Shown here piece after piece: positions 48,110 to 59,400 of a stretch of DNA of 64,000 bases. The notes beneath the pieces are model-generated. The model saw only the letters and a program-made list of their open reading frames with translations, had not been told where the DNA came from and did no database searches. This stretch comes from Atrina japonica (Eukaryota; Mollusca; Bivalvia; Pterioida; Pinnidae), in NCBI GenBank assembly GCA_030159075.1, contig BROG01000295.1, positions 620,001 through 684,000 on the forward strand, read 5' to 3'. The position numbers and the translations under genes are program-made. The first letter of the stretch is position 1. Each line of letters begins with the position of its first letter.

Positions 48110-50090
48110 TCTAGAGGTGTGCCGACTGGGTTGATCAAGTCCCAGCCCGGGATTACATGGCCTTCCGCATAAGCTACTGACAACACTAAAATATGTCTCA
48201 ATTAAGTGTCTATGTAATATAGAGGTTTCACTGTTGTTGCCCTTTCCACTATTCTGCTATACGCCTCCACAGTCACATGGATGCTGTATCTGCTTCTCTG
48301 CTCAGCGCTCCAATACGTTTACGCCTTTCAGCTCCTATGATACCTATTATTTGCAATGTCCTCCACATTGACTGTCCTCAGCCTACCTCAACTGGAAGAC
48401 ACCAAACCTTCCAGCTATACTGCTGACAGCCTGTCAAAAATCTTCATATATGTTCTTCTTTCGTTCGTGGGCCTCATCCATTCTTTCCTCCCATGGCACC
48501 GTAAGCTCCACCACAACAGCATGTTTTGCTGAAGGCAACCAAATGACAATGCCTGGTCTCTGGTTGTAACATCTATTTCTTGAGGGTACTGCATACGTTG
48601 CATCGAGTCTGCTTTCACTTGCCAATCTCCTGCACTTCCCAATAGACCACATCCTTCTCCGACTGCCTTGTCTCCTGCATTAACAAAGTTGACAAATCGT
48701 AGCTCCCCAGAGCTTCTCTGGTCTTCTTTTTCTCCTTCTCCAGAGCGTCTGCGATAACTGAAAATATTCTGTCATGGCGCCATGTGTATCGACCATCCGT
48801 CAGAGCTGTAGAGCATGAATTCGCGGGCCTTCCACAAAGAACACAGTTTGGTACACACACTTCAGTTGAAACGTGAGTCCGTGTGGCTCCATTAAACAGA
48901 TATCGTTCCAGGTTAATTTCCCCGGTCTTGTCCCTTCCCAATTAAGTCAACTGTCTTGTTTTTCATTTCTTACTGCCCTGACCATTCTTGAATCTTTTTC
49001 TATTGTACGGACTTCTCGCTGAACTAAGTACCGCCTTTCCTCCTGCGTAGCTGTTCCACTCTTGTGGTTGAAGTAACACAAAGTCTTCGGCGTCCAACAG
49101 ACACTCTGTCAACAATCTTTTCATGCTTTAGGCGATATTCTGCCTGTTGGACTGTTTTCTTAGCTCACCATTTCCTCTCTGATCTAAGCTTGATTCCAGC
49201 ATTCCACACTTTTTCATCTTTACTGTCCTTCAACTCGAAAAGTTGTCTCACTTTGGTTACTTTGAATTCCTTAGTGATGGATGTCAGGGGTAGTTGTAGC
49301 TTATAACCGAGCTGTACAGTCCAATGCTGTTAAAGATCCATGGTACCGCCAACCACCATCGCAAAAAAACAAAAAACAAAAAAAACAACGCTAATCTGTC
49401 GTTCCATTTCTTCAAGTGACGAAATTGGAACATCATAAACCAAAAGACATCAAAGCAATCGAGGTAGCACCAATGTTGCTGGCTCCATGCTTTATATTTA
49501 CCTGGCAATCCACTGTTGTCAACTGAGGTCAACCAATCCTCCAACTGTTTGCAAGTATCACTCACGATTTGTGTATCTGCGAGAGCGTTGGTAAAATATT
49601 TTCCGTGATTGGTTTCTCTGTTACTGTTGGAATAGCCTCTGTCCCAATCTCAAACTTTCCTCTGCTTACTTTTCATTTCCCCAAGACTAGGATAGGCTTT
49701 TTGGATTTGCTAGGTTTCACTTTCATGCGGACCCAGTTGATTATAATTTCCATTTCCCGGAGAGTCCATCTGGCCTCAATGACTGTACTGTGATACTGGT
49801 TGTCATATCATCCATAAATGCTCTCACTGGTGGCTGCCGCACGCCAGACTTCACCCATGGTTCTCTACTTTTCTTCTCCACTGACTTCACCATCATATTC
49901 ACGGCTGCCGAAAACTGGATCACTGATATTGTAAATCATGTTGCAATGCCAACCTACAGACGCTGTCAATTTGTAGTGAAATATTGGCCTGTAAACCTAG
50001 GCTGCAAGTGATCAAAATAACCCTTTAACAGCTGTCTGGTCTCGTCTGGCATATGGTACTGCTCTAAAGTGAGTTGTACCAGTTTATGAG
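48110..50090 (-). mobile_element. Degenerate non-LTR retrotransposon (RT to C-terminus)
   Basis: On the minus strand, broken by many frameshifts, are pieces in the right order: HMPDETRQLLKGYF..., VGIAT (motif region), PPVRAFMDDMT with the catalytic F-x-DD box at about 49807-49818, then LPGKYKAWSQQHWC...LAVPW.FNSIGLYSS, then CVLCGRPAN...LTDGRYTWRHDRIF with EKEKKKTREA, then RPGIVIWLPSAKHAVVVELT with PWEERMDEAHERK, then PVEVG...QSMWRTLQIIGIIG AERRKRIGAL. This order is characteristic of a LINE family common in molluscs and cnidarians. Several Cys/His of the knuckle are lost. It is dead and older than the LINE at 38-40 kb. Confidence 0.85.
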
Positions 50091-50150
50091 GCAAAAACTA
50101 GGTTTAATCCCTTAATGTAATTTTGGCATGCCACATCTCTATGGTGCGTC

Positions 50151-51224
50151 GTTTTACTTTTTAATACCAGTTAGTGACATCACTCTTTCGAATAGGTGAT
50201 ATCACTTATTCAATAAGTGATATCACCTATTTGAATGGGTTATATCACCCATTGGAATACCGAATAAGTGATATAAGTGATATTTCCTATTTGAAAGTTA
50301 TATCACCTATTCGAAAGAGTGATATCACTTATACGAATAAGTGATATAAATTATAAAAAACGAATAAGTGATATCACCTATTCGTTTAAGTGATATCACT
50401 CTTTCAAATAGGATATATCACTTTATACTTTTTATAGGTGATATCACCTATTCGAATAGATGATATCACTTTACAAAACGAATAAGTGATATCATTCATT
50501 CGAATAATTGATATCACTTATTCAAATTTGGAAACAGTAAAAACCTTACGCTCCCCATTTCTTCCATAAATGTAGATCTACAGTGAATATCACCAGGCCT
50601 ATATCTATGGAAGAACAAAGCGCAAAGGATGATATTACGGTATCGTGATAAAGGCGCAGCGCTGCAGAATCGGAATCCTCTCCCGTGTCTGTTGTAGGAT
50701 TTGGACGGAGTTCAGCAGACAGAGTCACCGAAACCATACCGCCGATTCCTGCCATTTTGAACTAGTGTCCGATTTCCGCACAAAATTGTTTTAAAAGTGG
50801 TGGAACTTAAAACACCCTATATAATTCTTTGGACCAAATGTAAGGAAACAATAAAAATAAGTAATTTATAATGCCCAAGATGACACAACTCATATTTTTG
50901 TTAGACCCAGGAATACATTTCATTTTTGTGCAGGGAGCTTTCATTGGCATTGATTCATAAGTGATATCACCTACTCAAATAGGTGATATCACTTTACATA
51001 ACGAATAGGTGATATCACTTAGTCGCATAAGTGATATCACTTATTCGAGTAGGTGATATCACTCATTCATTTAAATAGGTGATATCTTTCATTCGAATAG
51101 GTGATATCACTCATTCGAATAGGTGATATCACTCATTCGTATAAGTGATATCACTTAAGAATTTATAAAAGTAATATCAGCTATTCGAAAGAGAGATATC
51201 ACTAACTGTATTAAAAAGTAAAAC
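50151..51224. mobile_element. Foldback DNA element with palindromic subrepeats
   Basis: The ends GTTTTACTTTTTAATAC.AGTTAGTGA (50151) and the reverse complement ending at 51224 form TIRs of about 27 bp. Inside each end is a cluster (about 50178-50530 and 50955-51200) of the palindromic motif AAGTGATATCACTT joined by TTCGAATA. The motif is repeated more than 15 times in each orientation, and each copy has a GATATC centre. The middle 400 bp is single-copy and contains a 69-codon ORF on the minus strand. No target duplication was identified. It is adjacent to the 5' side of the dead LINE. Confidence 0.75.
50546..50755 (-). CDS. Small ORF or first exon inside the foldback element, unrecognised
   Basis: This 69-codon frame starts MAGIGGMVSVTLSAELRP in a good Kozak context (CAAAATGGC). 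The first 40 codons are less AT-rich than the surroundings and contain several CpG. No domain was recognised. A possible donor (CACGATACC|GTAATA) lies after codon 39, so it might be a 5' exon captured by the element. It may equally be chance. It sits exactly between the two palindromic clusters. Confidence 0.25.
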   Translation of the reverse strand: MAGIGGMVSVTLSAELRPNPTTDTGEDSDSAALRLYHDTVISSFALCSSIDIGLVIFTVDLHLWKKWGA

Positions 51225-51439
51225 ATACATCTCCCTTTAAGTGGGAAAATATTGACAACATGTACAAGAGGAATACAAAACAACATGTCCACGCGTACCC
51301 CTTTTCGTCTAAAAATCGACATTAACAAAAATGAAGTACATTTGTATTGCGTATATTCGCAAAAGCATTGCGTATATACGCCATATTATAATTTTTTACG
51401 TATTACATTTGACACCAATGGGCTTCCGTAAATGTAGAT

Positions 51440-51602
51440 TCATAGGCGTCGGAACCGGGGGGGGGGGCTAGGGGGGGGGGCTAAGCCCCCCCCCCCCCCC
51501 CCCCACTTTTTGCAAATATAGACATAGGACATTTCTGGCGTGTGTATGTGTTTTAAGTTGGTTTAGCCCCCCCCCCCATTTCAATTTGCTTCCGACGCTG
51601 AT
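51440..51602. mobile_element. Small TIR element rich in G/C runs
   Basis: It starts AGGCGTCGGAACC and ends GCTTCCGACGCTGA, which pair as TIRs (GCGTCGGAA.C). The interior holds GGGGGG.CTAGGGGG and long C runs (about 51461-51506 and 51567-51580). This type, with GGCGTCGGAACC ends and a GGGGGCTTAGCCCCC interior, is widespread in marine invertebrates to my knowledge. Confidence 0.6.
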
Positions 51603-51834
51603 GCAATTAGTATTTTAAATGCATGTAATGACCCCAAGACATATTTTGTCCCACTCTGGATCCACTCCTGAGCCGATCTGGCCAAAATGCTTAAACTTTG
51701 TAAAGGACCTTGAGTACTTGCTTCCTGTATATTAAATTTCATCAAAATCCCATCAGACGTCTTGGAGAAGAAGTCAACATTAATGTTCTCTCGATTACCT
51801 AGTAACCTTATATCATGAATGATTTGAAATGTAT
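51603..51834. repeat. Dispersed bivalve repeat fragment
   Basis: The text TTTCATCAAAATCCCATCAG followed by ACGTCTTGGAGAAGAAGTC is of a kind I recall from many bivalve dispersed repeats. No structure is complete here. Confidence 0.3.
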
Positions 51835-52123
51835 ACTACGGACCCCGGGAGGTGACATTGGCGAAAAAAAATTCGTGCAAACGGAATAATTATTGAGAGA
51901 GAAAAAAATCCGTGCGAACGGAATAATTATCAAGAGAAAAAAAATATTCAGTGAGAGAAAAGAAAGTTATCCATTCACACGGATTTTTTTCTCTCAATAA
52001 TTATACCGTTCGCACGGAATAAAATTATTCCGTTTGCACAGAATATTCTTTTACTCTCAATAAATATTCAGTTTGCACGAAATAATTTTTTCACTACTAT
52101 GTCACCTCCCAGGCTCCGTAGTG
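51835..52123. mobile_element. Short foldback/TIR element
   Basis: The left end ACTACGGACCCCGGGAGGTG and right end CACCTCCCAGGCTCCGTAGT are inverted repeats. Inside, the arms continue with TCGTGCAAACGGAATAATTA and its complement, and the (C)GTGCGAACGGAATAATTAT motif is repeated in both orientations. The whole 289 bp can fold back. No coding frame, and no clear target duplication. Confidence 0.75.
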
Positions 52124-52204
52124 TACGTACATATTGGTCGATAAATAATATTTTTAAGGCTAATAATGATCCTAAGAAGTTTGAAACTATTCTGACCATT
52201 TGAC

Positions 52205-52770
52205 AATTCAAAATGTTGTTTTTATATTTTTGACGAAAATCGCCCAGACTGGTGACTATTGTTTGGCTTTAAATATCATCCCTCACTCACCTGCATATGG
52301 AGTTTATATTTCACAAATGATCCGATATGCCAGGGCGTGCACAACATATGAAGATTTCATATACAGAGGTAAACTACTCACTGACAAATTATTGACACAG
52401 GGATATCGAAAACCGCGTTTAATGTCAACGTTCCGCAAATTTTATGGTCGGTATAATAGTCTTGTTTGCGACTACTCTGTTTCACTAAGTGAAATGTTGA
52501 GTTGCCTTTTCGTTGGCGGTTGTTGAGACGTCTGTACCAATTGTGACGAGGATACACTCCTCACGTGTTTCATTGGACTTGACTGTGGACTCACGGCGGG
52601 TGTGACCGGTCGACAGGGGATGCTTACTCCTCCATGGCACCTGATCCCACCTCTTGGTTTCCAGAGGTCCGTGTTTGTCCATTTTTACCGGATTTGTATC
52701 TATGTCCTGGACATCCTATTGATTTATACTTTGGTATCTGAGATTTTTATATCTTGTTCATTTTGAAAAT
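52205..52770 (+). mobile_element. Retroelement 3' end (reverse transcriptase C-terminus)
   Basis: The plus frame (to about 52500) encodes IPHSPAYGVYISQMIRYARA, then YEDFIYRGKLLTDKLL, then RKFYGRYNSLVCDYSVSLSE. The 'P(A)AYGVY(I)SQLIRYaRAC..Y.DF..R...L...LL.QG......l..t..KFYGR...L...Y..s.s.M' pattern is the C-terminus of a reverse transcriptase family frequent in marine invertebrates. The 3' UTR has GGTGTGACCGGTCGACAGGG, GATGCTTACTCCTCCATGGC and CCAGAGGTCCGTGTTTGTCC, also recognisable from such elements. It is 5'-truncated. Penelope-like or non-LTR origin is not decided. Confidence 0.75.
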
Positions 52771-52879
52771 AAAAATCCACATTTATCGATATTTATCTCA
52801 AATTGTCCATATTTATGATAAGTTATAATAATAGCCTATATCTTAAAACTTTCAGTAACGGGATCAAAAAGCACGCACC

Positions 52880-52896
52880 TCTCTCTCTCTCTCTCT

Positions 52897-52937
<41 letters not shown>
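52880..52937. repeat. (CT)n followed by poly(T)
   Basis: About nine CT units, one G, then about 37 T. Minus-strand frames with Lys runs are artefacts. Confidence 0.95.
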
Positions 52938-53424
52938 ACATAATCTAAGGGAGGTAAACCGTGTATTGCAACATAGTCGAAGATAGGGAATTCCCCATGA
53001 AATTTCCTGGCTTCTCTTGAGCATGAGTTAGGCTGGATCCTATCTGTCAAATGAGTATGAAAACTTTTGAAATAGCGTACATGTGATTTAAGTGTGGAAG
53101 ATTCTGTCTCTCGTAAGTATTATTTAAAAATCAAACTCATTTTTTAAACATGACCTCGAATAAAACAAAACTTGTGAGTTTGCCAACTTGTGATTCATGC
53201 GTACTGCAGTATTAACATCCGTCTTTATATCTGTTATATAAAATTTATTTTAGCATATTAGTCTCACAGTTCAGAGGCCCGACAACTCGGAAATCCGACA
53301 AATCATAATTGTATGATAAAGTATGTCAAGACAACTTGTCGGTCGTTATGCATTTTTTACTCATCTGACCTGAAGAGCCAAAATAACCTCTTTGGGGATT
53401 CTGTCATGGGACGTTTTAAATAAT
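52938..53424. other. Non-coding stretch
   Basis: It contains CTCATCTGACCTGAAGAGCC at about 53360, resembling the start of the AGCTCACCTGACC bivalve repeat seen at 63570. No gene was recognised. Confidence 0.4.
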
Positions 53425-54100
53425 GTCATACCTGTATGTGGTTACCTGTAAAATCATACCTGTATGTAGTCACCTGTAAAGTCATACTGATACGCAGTCA
53501 CCTGTAAAGTCATACCTGTCTGTATGTGGTTACCTGTAAAGTCATACCTGTATGTGGTCAACAAACATGAATTTGTATGTTGTTACCTGTAGTGTCATAC
53601 CTATATATGATCACCTGTAAAGTCATACCTATATCTGGTCAACGGTAATGTCATATCTGTTTGTTATGGTTACTTATAATGTCATACCTGTAATGTGATC
53701 CACTGTATAATTTATACATGATATGTGGTTAACTGTAATGTCATATCTGTATGCTGTTACCTGTAATGTCATACATGAACCTGTATGTGGTTATCTGTCA
53801 TGTCATACCTATTTATGATCACCTGTAAAGTCATACCTGTATGTGGTCAACTGTAATCTCATATCTGTATGTGGTTACCTGCAAAGTCATACCTGTATGT
53901 GGTTATCTGTAAAGGCATACCTGTATGTGATCACCTGTAAAGTCATACCTGTATGTGGTCACCTGTAAAGTCATACTTGTCTGTAGTCACCTGTAATGTC
54001 ATACCTGTCTATAGTCACCTGTAAAGTCATACCTATATGAAGCCACCTGTAAAGTCATACATGTGTGTGGTTACCTGTAAAGTCATACCGGTATGTGGTC
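53425..54100. repeat. Minisatellite, 28-bp unit (about 24 copies)
   Basis: The unit GTCATACCTGTATGTGGTCA + CCTGTAAA, moderately diverged (GGTTACC, GTAATGTC and CTATAT variants). Confidence 0.95.
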
Positions 54101-54244
54101 ACATGAACTAATAATTCAAATTTTAATGCATAAATATGATATTTTGTTTAATATTACATCGACTGATAAATATGGGTATTCAAATAAATTGAAATGTAAT
54201 TTTCCTGTATTTGACTATTTATGTAACAATTGAACCCAGAAGAG

Positions 54245-55065
54245 GATGGACTCCCTTTAAAGCAGCAATATCGGCGACTAGGGCGTGATTTTTTCTTTAA
54301 ATAATAATATATCCTTATATAAAGATACCAATTTCTCATTAATTACACTTGCACATATTGGCTTGTTTAACAGTTTTATGAATATGAAAATAATAAATAT
54401 TATTAGAGGGCATGTATAAAAAAAAAACATGGTATTGTGGGCAATATTCATACCGACCTCACATCGGAAAGTTCGTAGACATGCGTAGTCATTTGGTTTC
54501 ATCCTAATGGGTTAAAATGTATTTCAAGGGAATCCAGTCTACCCAAATTTAGTAATCTTATTTATCTCTTTGAAAAAAAAACCACAAAATAAAATGCTAA
54601 AATAGTCCAATTACTTCGGTGTCTATTTATAGTATTGCTGGTCAACTTATACCCAAGTCAGACTGGCACTGAGTGATTTTGGCTCTTCGGAAATATGGAA
54701 ATTGGCACTTAGTGTGGTTCAATCAGCACTTGAAAATAATCGTTTTGGCATGTGTTGATATTAATTTTGCACTTGAAAAGTTTATATTTCATCTCAGTAG
54801 GTTCTAAAAAGTAATTTTTATGAGCAAATCTTATAAACAATTTAAGTAAAATTAACTTACATTCCATATATTTTTTCAAGTTTAATCTGTTATTGCCAAT
54901 TGCTATCAAAATGTTATTTTAGCCAAGCAGGCATTCAGATGTAATGGAGGGAACTAAAAGGGAGGTAATGATTTTCTAATTAAAGTGATAATGATGAAAA
55001 TATGGTTTTGTGAGGCATTCTTATTTTTATCCTCATTCATCCTACCTGAGAATTAAGAAAATAAT
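54245..55065 (-). mobile_element. 800-bp dispersed element, copy B
   Basis: Reverse complement of 22331-23125 over almost its full length. It starts (plus strand) TTTAAAGCAGCAATATCGGC GACTAGGGC and ends CTCATTCATCCTACCTGAGA. The two copies have small indels (for example the ATTGGCACTTAGTGTGG region) but clearly the same ends. Copy B ends against a (CA)n tract, where copy A has (GT)n and repeated ends. Confidence 0.75.
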
Positions 55066-55072
55066 ATGAGAG

Positions 55073-55082
55073 CACACACACA

Positions 55083-55127
<45 letters not shown>
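55073..55127. repeat. (CA)n microsatellite
   Basis: About 26 CA units with one interruption, at the edge of the dispersed element. Confidence 0.95.
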
Positions 55128-55132
<5 letters not shown>

Positions 55133-55589
55133 TATATAATTTAATATTTTGTAAAAAATATCATTTGATTGGATGAAAATGCCAGGTTAATTCTATATAA
55201 CCTACTTTGCTTTGAGGAACTACGTCAGCCGTTGCTAGGACAACAAGTGCAACTGTTCTATATATCATTGCACTTCATCATCAATTGTTTGTGTTGTGGC
55301 TTTTAAATATCATTCTTAGAATTTAAAATTAAATTTAAGGAATTAAAGGTTTGTATTTTTTCACTTTTTATTAATTATAAGGATTAACATTAACTTTTCA
55401 GTTGTTTACTAAAAAATAACCAATGTTGAGGCAGAGTTCACTTTGTGTTGTGCTAAAAAAGTGTACTCTGCTTCAACATTAGTCATCTTTCAGTAAACAA
55501 CTAAAAATTTAATGTTAATCCTTTTATATATATATATATATATACATGTATATATATATATATATATTATATATATCAGGTGACTGAGT
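55128..55589. other. Non-coding stretch with an inverted pair and (TA)n
   Basis: An inverted repeat pairs about 55379-55452 (AAGGATTAACATTAACTTTT to GAGTTCACTTTGT) with about 55462-55522 (GTGTACTCTGCTTCAACATT to AATGTTAATCCTTTTA). A (TA)n tract follows at about 55526-55575. Confidence 0.6.
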
Positions 55590-55800
55590 TTTCCTGTTCC
55601 TTGGATAATACAGTAAAAACCGAGGTCCCATGTCACAGTACATATCGGCACATTATAGAACCCTCACTGTTCAATGGCCATGAGTGCCGAGCACAGGCCA
55701 AAATTTGAAGCCCTTCACTGGCATTTGGTGACATCTCTATATCAGTATATGAGTGAAAGATTCTTGAGTGGGACGTTAAACAACAATACAACGACAACAA
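55590..55800 (-). repeat. Dispersed SINE-like element, copy 3
   Basis: Reverse orientation of the copies at 21636 and 25183: AGTAAAAACCGAGGTCCCAT, GAGTGCCGAGCACAGGCCAA, AGCCCTTCACTGGCATTTGG TGAC, and TTCTTGAGTGGGACGTTAAA CAACAA. Confidence 0.8.
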
Positions 55801-57761
55801 CTGAGGTGCCGAGGTCATTGCTGTTCGGGCAGCTCACTTTGAAAAATAGGAATATCTAACTTCAATTTTAAACTTGGAATCAATGGGCTGAAGTAAAATC
55901 TAATATCTTACTGCAGTTGTTGAATATAGTTTAAATATATCTTTTATTTTAAGACGTTACATAATACATCTTCATGGAGATAGGTGATAGCAATGCTAAA
56001 AATGTCTCCTGCCGGACAGTGTTTTTTCCTGTGCCTACTTTGATGTCATTAGTCAGAGGTTCAAAATATTCCCAGGCTTATCAAACATATACGGGAGGTA
56101 CACTCCGACAAATAAAATGAAAATTACTGAGTTACTAGTAGTTATATATAAACAGTAGAATTGCGAAAACTTTTAAGTAAACAGTTTAATTTGCATATAA
56201 CTACTGCATACACATCCTCCACATTTTCATCATGGAATGCCACCAATAGTATGACTCCATTGTTTTAAACATGAATGATAGCATCTTGCCAGATGAAACC
56301 TTACTTATGATATCAAATATGGTAGTACAAAAGTATTCTTCTATTAATTGCTGGGTAAGGTTTGTCACTTAATCCAGGTCTTTGTCTTGGTACAATTGAT
56401 CTTGGATGCGAGTTTTCCACATAACTTCACTCATCCAGTAAATCTAGTAGACATTTACGAAAATGACCGGGAAGTAATCAGAGGTCATATCATGTTTCAG
56501 TTTCTATGTAAACACAAAAAGTGTTGATGATTTTTTGGCATATACACTCTGTTTTCCACGGTAAATCATATTGTCGCTTGATTTTTTATGGTATACAATT
56601 GTTTCATGATTATCACACACTTTCTGAAAAAAATATTCCTAAGTTATCTAATGCTGCTTTAATTCTGATATAAGTTTTTAAATAAAAAGTTTGTCTGTTT
56701 ACTCTATGTCTCATCCATTGTCTATCCTAGGTACATTGTTATACATATGTATACTCTGCAGTTGTATATGACCATATTATAGAATTCAAAATATTGTGGC
56801 GTGTATGACACCTTTAGAAAATTTATATATATATATAAAAAAAGATTGGTCATTTATCATTTAGAATGGCTGTGAATACCCTTACCCTCTGTCTCTGCTT
56901 CTAATTTTTCCTCTCTTATTGGGACCCTGGCACTGCTGGTGAAGAATGATTTGAAGGGCCTCTGTTTACCTCCCTTTGTATTTCAATAATAGAATTATTT
57001 TAAAAAGACAGGAGGTGATGTAAAAAGTTTGATTAGGATCTATTACAAAATGGCTGACCTACAGCTCAGACAACAATGACCTTGGAATATGTCATATGAG
57101 TGACCTTGATATATGTGATGTGACCTTGGATCAAGCTCATCACATACTTATGTGTATTTATGTGCAGACTGATCAGGGATCTGTTGCAAATGACTAAATG
57201 GGCAGGAAAGGATAGAAAGACAGACAAAGTTTTACTGTAACCAGATACCAATCCTGTATATACACCCAATCTTTAGAAAAGCAAGGGTAATAAAACAACA
57301 ACAGGATAACAACAAGGACACAACATACATTATTGCAGGAGTGTGTCCTTTTACACTTACCAGACATTTATAGATAAATTGCATATAAGTACTGGTCACT
57401 TAAACCAGGAAATGATGGCTGGATATTATGATAAAGTTAACTCGAATATAAGTCACATATATTGGCTCAGGAAATGACAATGTCGTTAAGTGATAATGTC
57501 GTTAAGTGACAATTATTGAAGTTCAAGTATGAGTCAATTTTAATTTGACAGGTCAATGTGACCTGATTATATATATCCTACTGTACTACGACATCATTTT
57601 ACTGAGTCACTGGTGATGACAATTACATTATAGACAGATAGGTTTGGTATCAAACTAAAATAAATAATTGTATTGTCTTTGATCCTTATACATGTATATA
57701 GTTTTAAAAATTGGTGGTCAACCAGATGTATTGATTTGGACAAAATCTGTGACTCCTACTA
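55801..57761. other. AT-rich stretch, no gene recognised
   Basis: I found no exon pair, RNA gene or repeat family here. A short duplication, TGTCGTTAAGTGA(T/C)AAT, lies at about 57480-57513. Confidence 0.4.
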
Positions 57762-59400
57762 GATTGAGAATCAGGCTGATCTTGTCATGATCTGACACTA
57801 CATGATTGTGAATCAGGCTGATCTTGTCATGATCTGACACTACATGATTGGGAATCAGGCTGATCTTGTCATGATCTGACACTACATGATTGGGAATCAG
57901 GCTGATCTTGTCATGATCTGACACTACAAAATTGAAAATCAGACTGCTTGTCATTATCTGACATTACATGATTGAAAATCAGACTGTGCTTGTCATGATC
58001 TGACTCTACAAGACTGGGAATCCGACTGCTTGTCATGATTTGACACTACATGATTTAGAATCAGACTGTGCTTATCATGATCTGTCACTACATAATTTAG
58101 AATCAGACTGTGCTTGTCATGATCAGACACTATAAGACTGGGAATCCGACTGCTTATCATGATTTGACACTACATGATTTAGAATCAGACTGTGCTTATC
58201 ATGATTTGACACTACAAGACTGGGAATCCGACTGCTTATCATGATTTGACACTACATGATTTAGAATCAGACTGTGCTTGTCATGATCTGACACTACAAG
58301 ACTGGGAATCCGACTGCTTGTCATGATTTGACACTACATGATTTAGAATCAGACTGTGCTTGTCATGATCTGACACTACAAGATTGGGAATCCGACTGCT
58401 TGTCATGATTTGACACTACATGATTTAGAATCAGACTGTGTTTGTCATGATCTGACACTACAAGATTGGGAATCAGGCTGTGTTTGTCATGATCTGACAC
58501 TACAAGATTGGGAATCAGGCTGTGTTTGTCATGATCTGACACTACAAGATTGGGAATCAGGCTGTGTTTGTCATGATCTGACACTACAAGAGAATCATCT
58601 ACATGATTTAGAATCAGACTGTGTTTATCATGATCTGACACTACAAGACTGGGAATCAGGCTGTGTTTGTCATGATCTGAGACATCTACATGATTTAGAA
58701 TCAGACTGTGCTTAACATGATCAGACACTACAAGATTGGGAATCAGGCTGTGTTTGTCATGATCTGACACTACAAGACTGGGAATCCGACTGCTTGTCAT
58801 GATTTGACACTACATGATTTAGAATCAGACTGTGTTTGTCATGATCTGACACTACAAGATTGGGAATCAGGCTGTGTTTGTCATGATCTCTGACACTACA
58901 AGATTGGGAATCAGGCTGTGTTTGTCATGATCTGACACTACAAGATTGGGAATCAGGCTGTGTTTGTCATGATCTGAGACATCTACATGATTTAGAATCA
59001 GACTGTGTTTATCATGATCTGACACTACAAGACTGGGAATCAGGCTGTGTTTGTCATGATCTGAGACATCTACATGATTTAGAATCAGACTGTGTTTATC
59101 ATGATCTGACACTACAAGACTGGGAATCAGGCTGTGTTTGTCATGATCTGAGACATCTACATGATTTAGAATCAGACTGTGTTTATCATGATCTGACACT
59201 ACAAGACTGGGAATCAGGCTGTGTTTGTCATGATCTGAGACATCTACATGATTTAGAATCAGGCTGTGTTTGTCATGATCTGACACTACAAGACTGGGAA
59301 TCAGGCTGTGTTTGTCATGATCTGAGACATCTACATGATTTAGAATCAGACTGTGCTTAACATGATCAGACACTACAAGATTGGAAATCTGACTGTGCTT
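57762..59400. repeat. Minisatellite, 42-bp unit (about 39 copies)
   Basis: The unit TGTCATGATCTGACACTACA + AGATTGGGAATCAGGCTGTGTT. Two unit types (ACTACAAGA.TGGGAATC and CTACATGATTTAGAATC) alternate to form an 84-87-bp dimer, most regular at 58970-59340. On the minus strand the frame stays open for 223 and 145 codons (14-residue repeat such as HSLIPNLVVSDHDK), a repeat artefact. Confidence 0.97.

Noticed and set aside
52836..53050. Minus ORFs with long Lys runs
   Set aside because: They are produced by the poly(T)/(CT)n tract on the plus strand.
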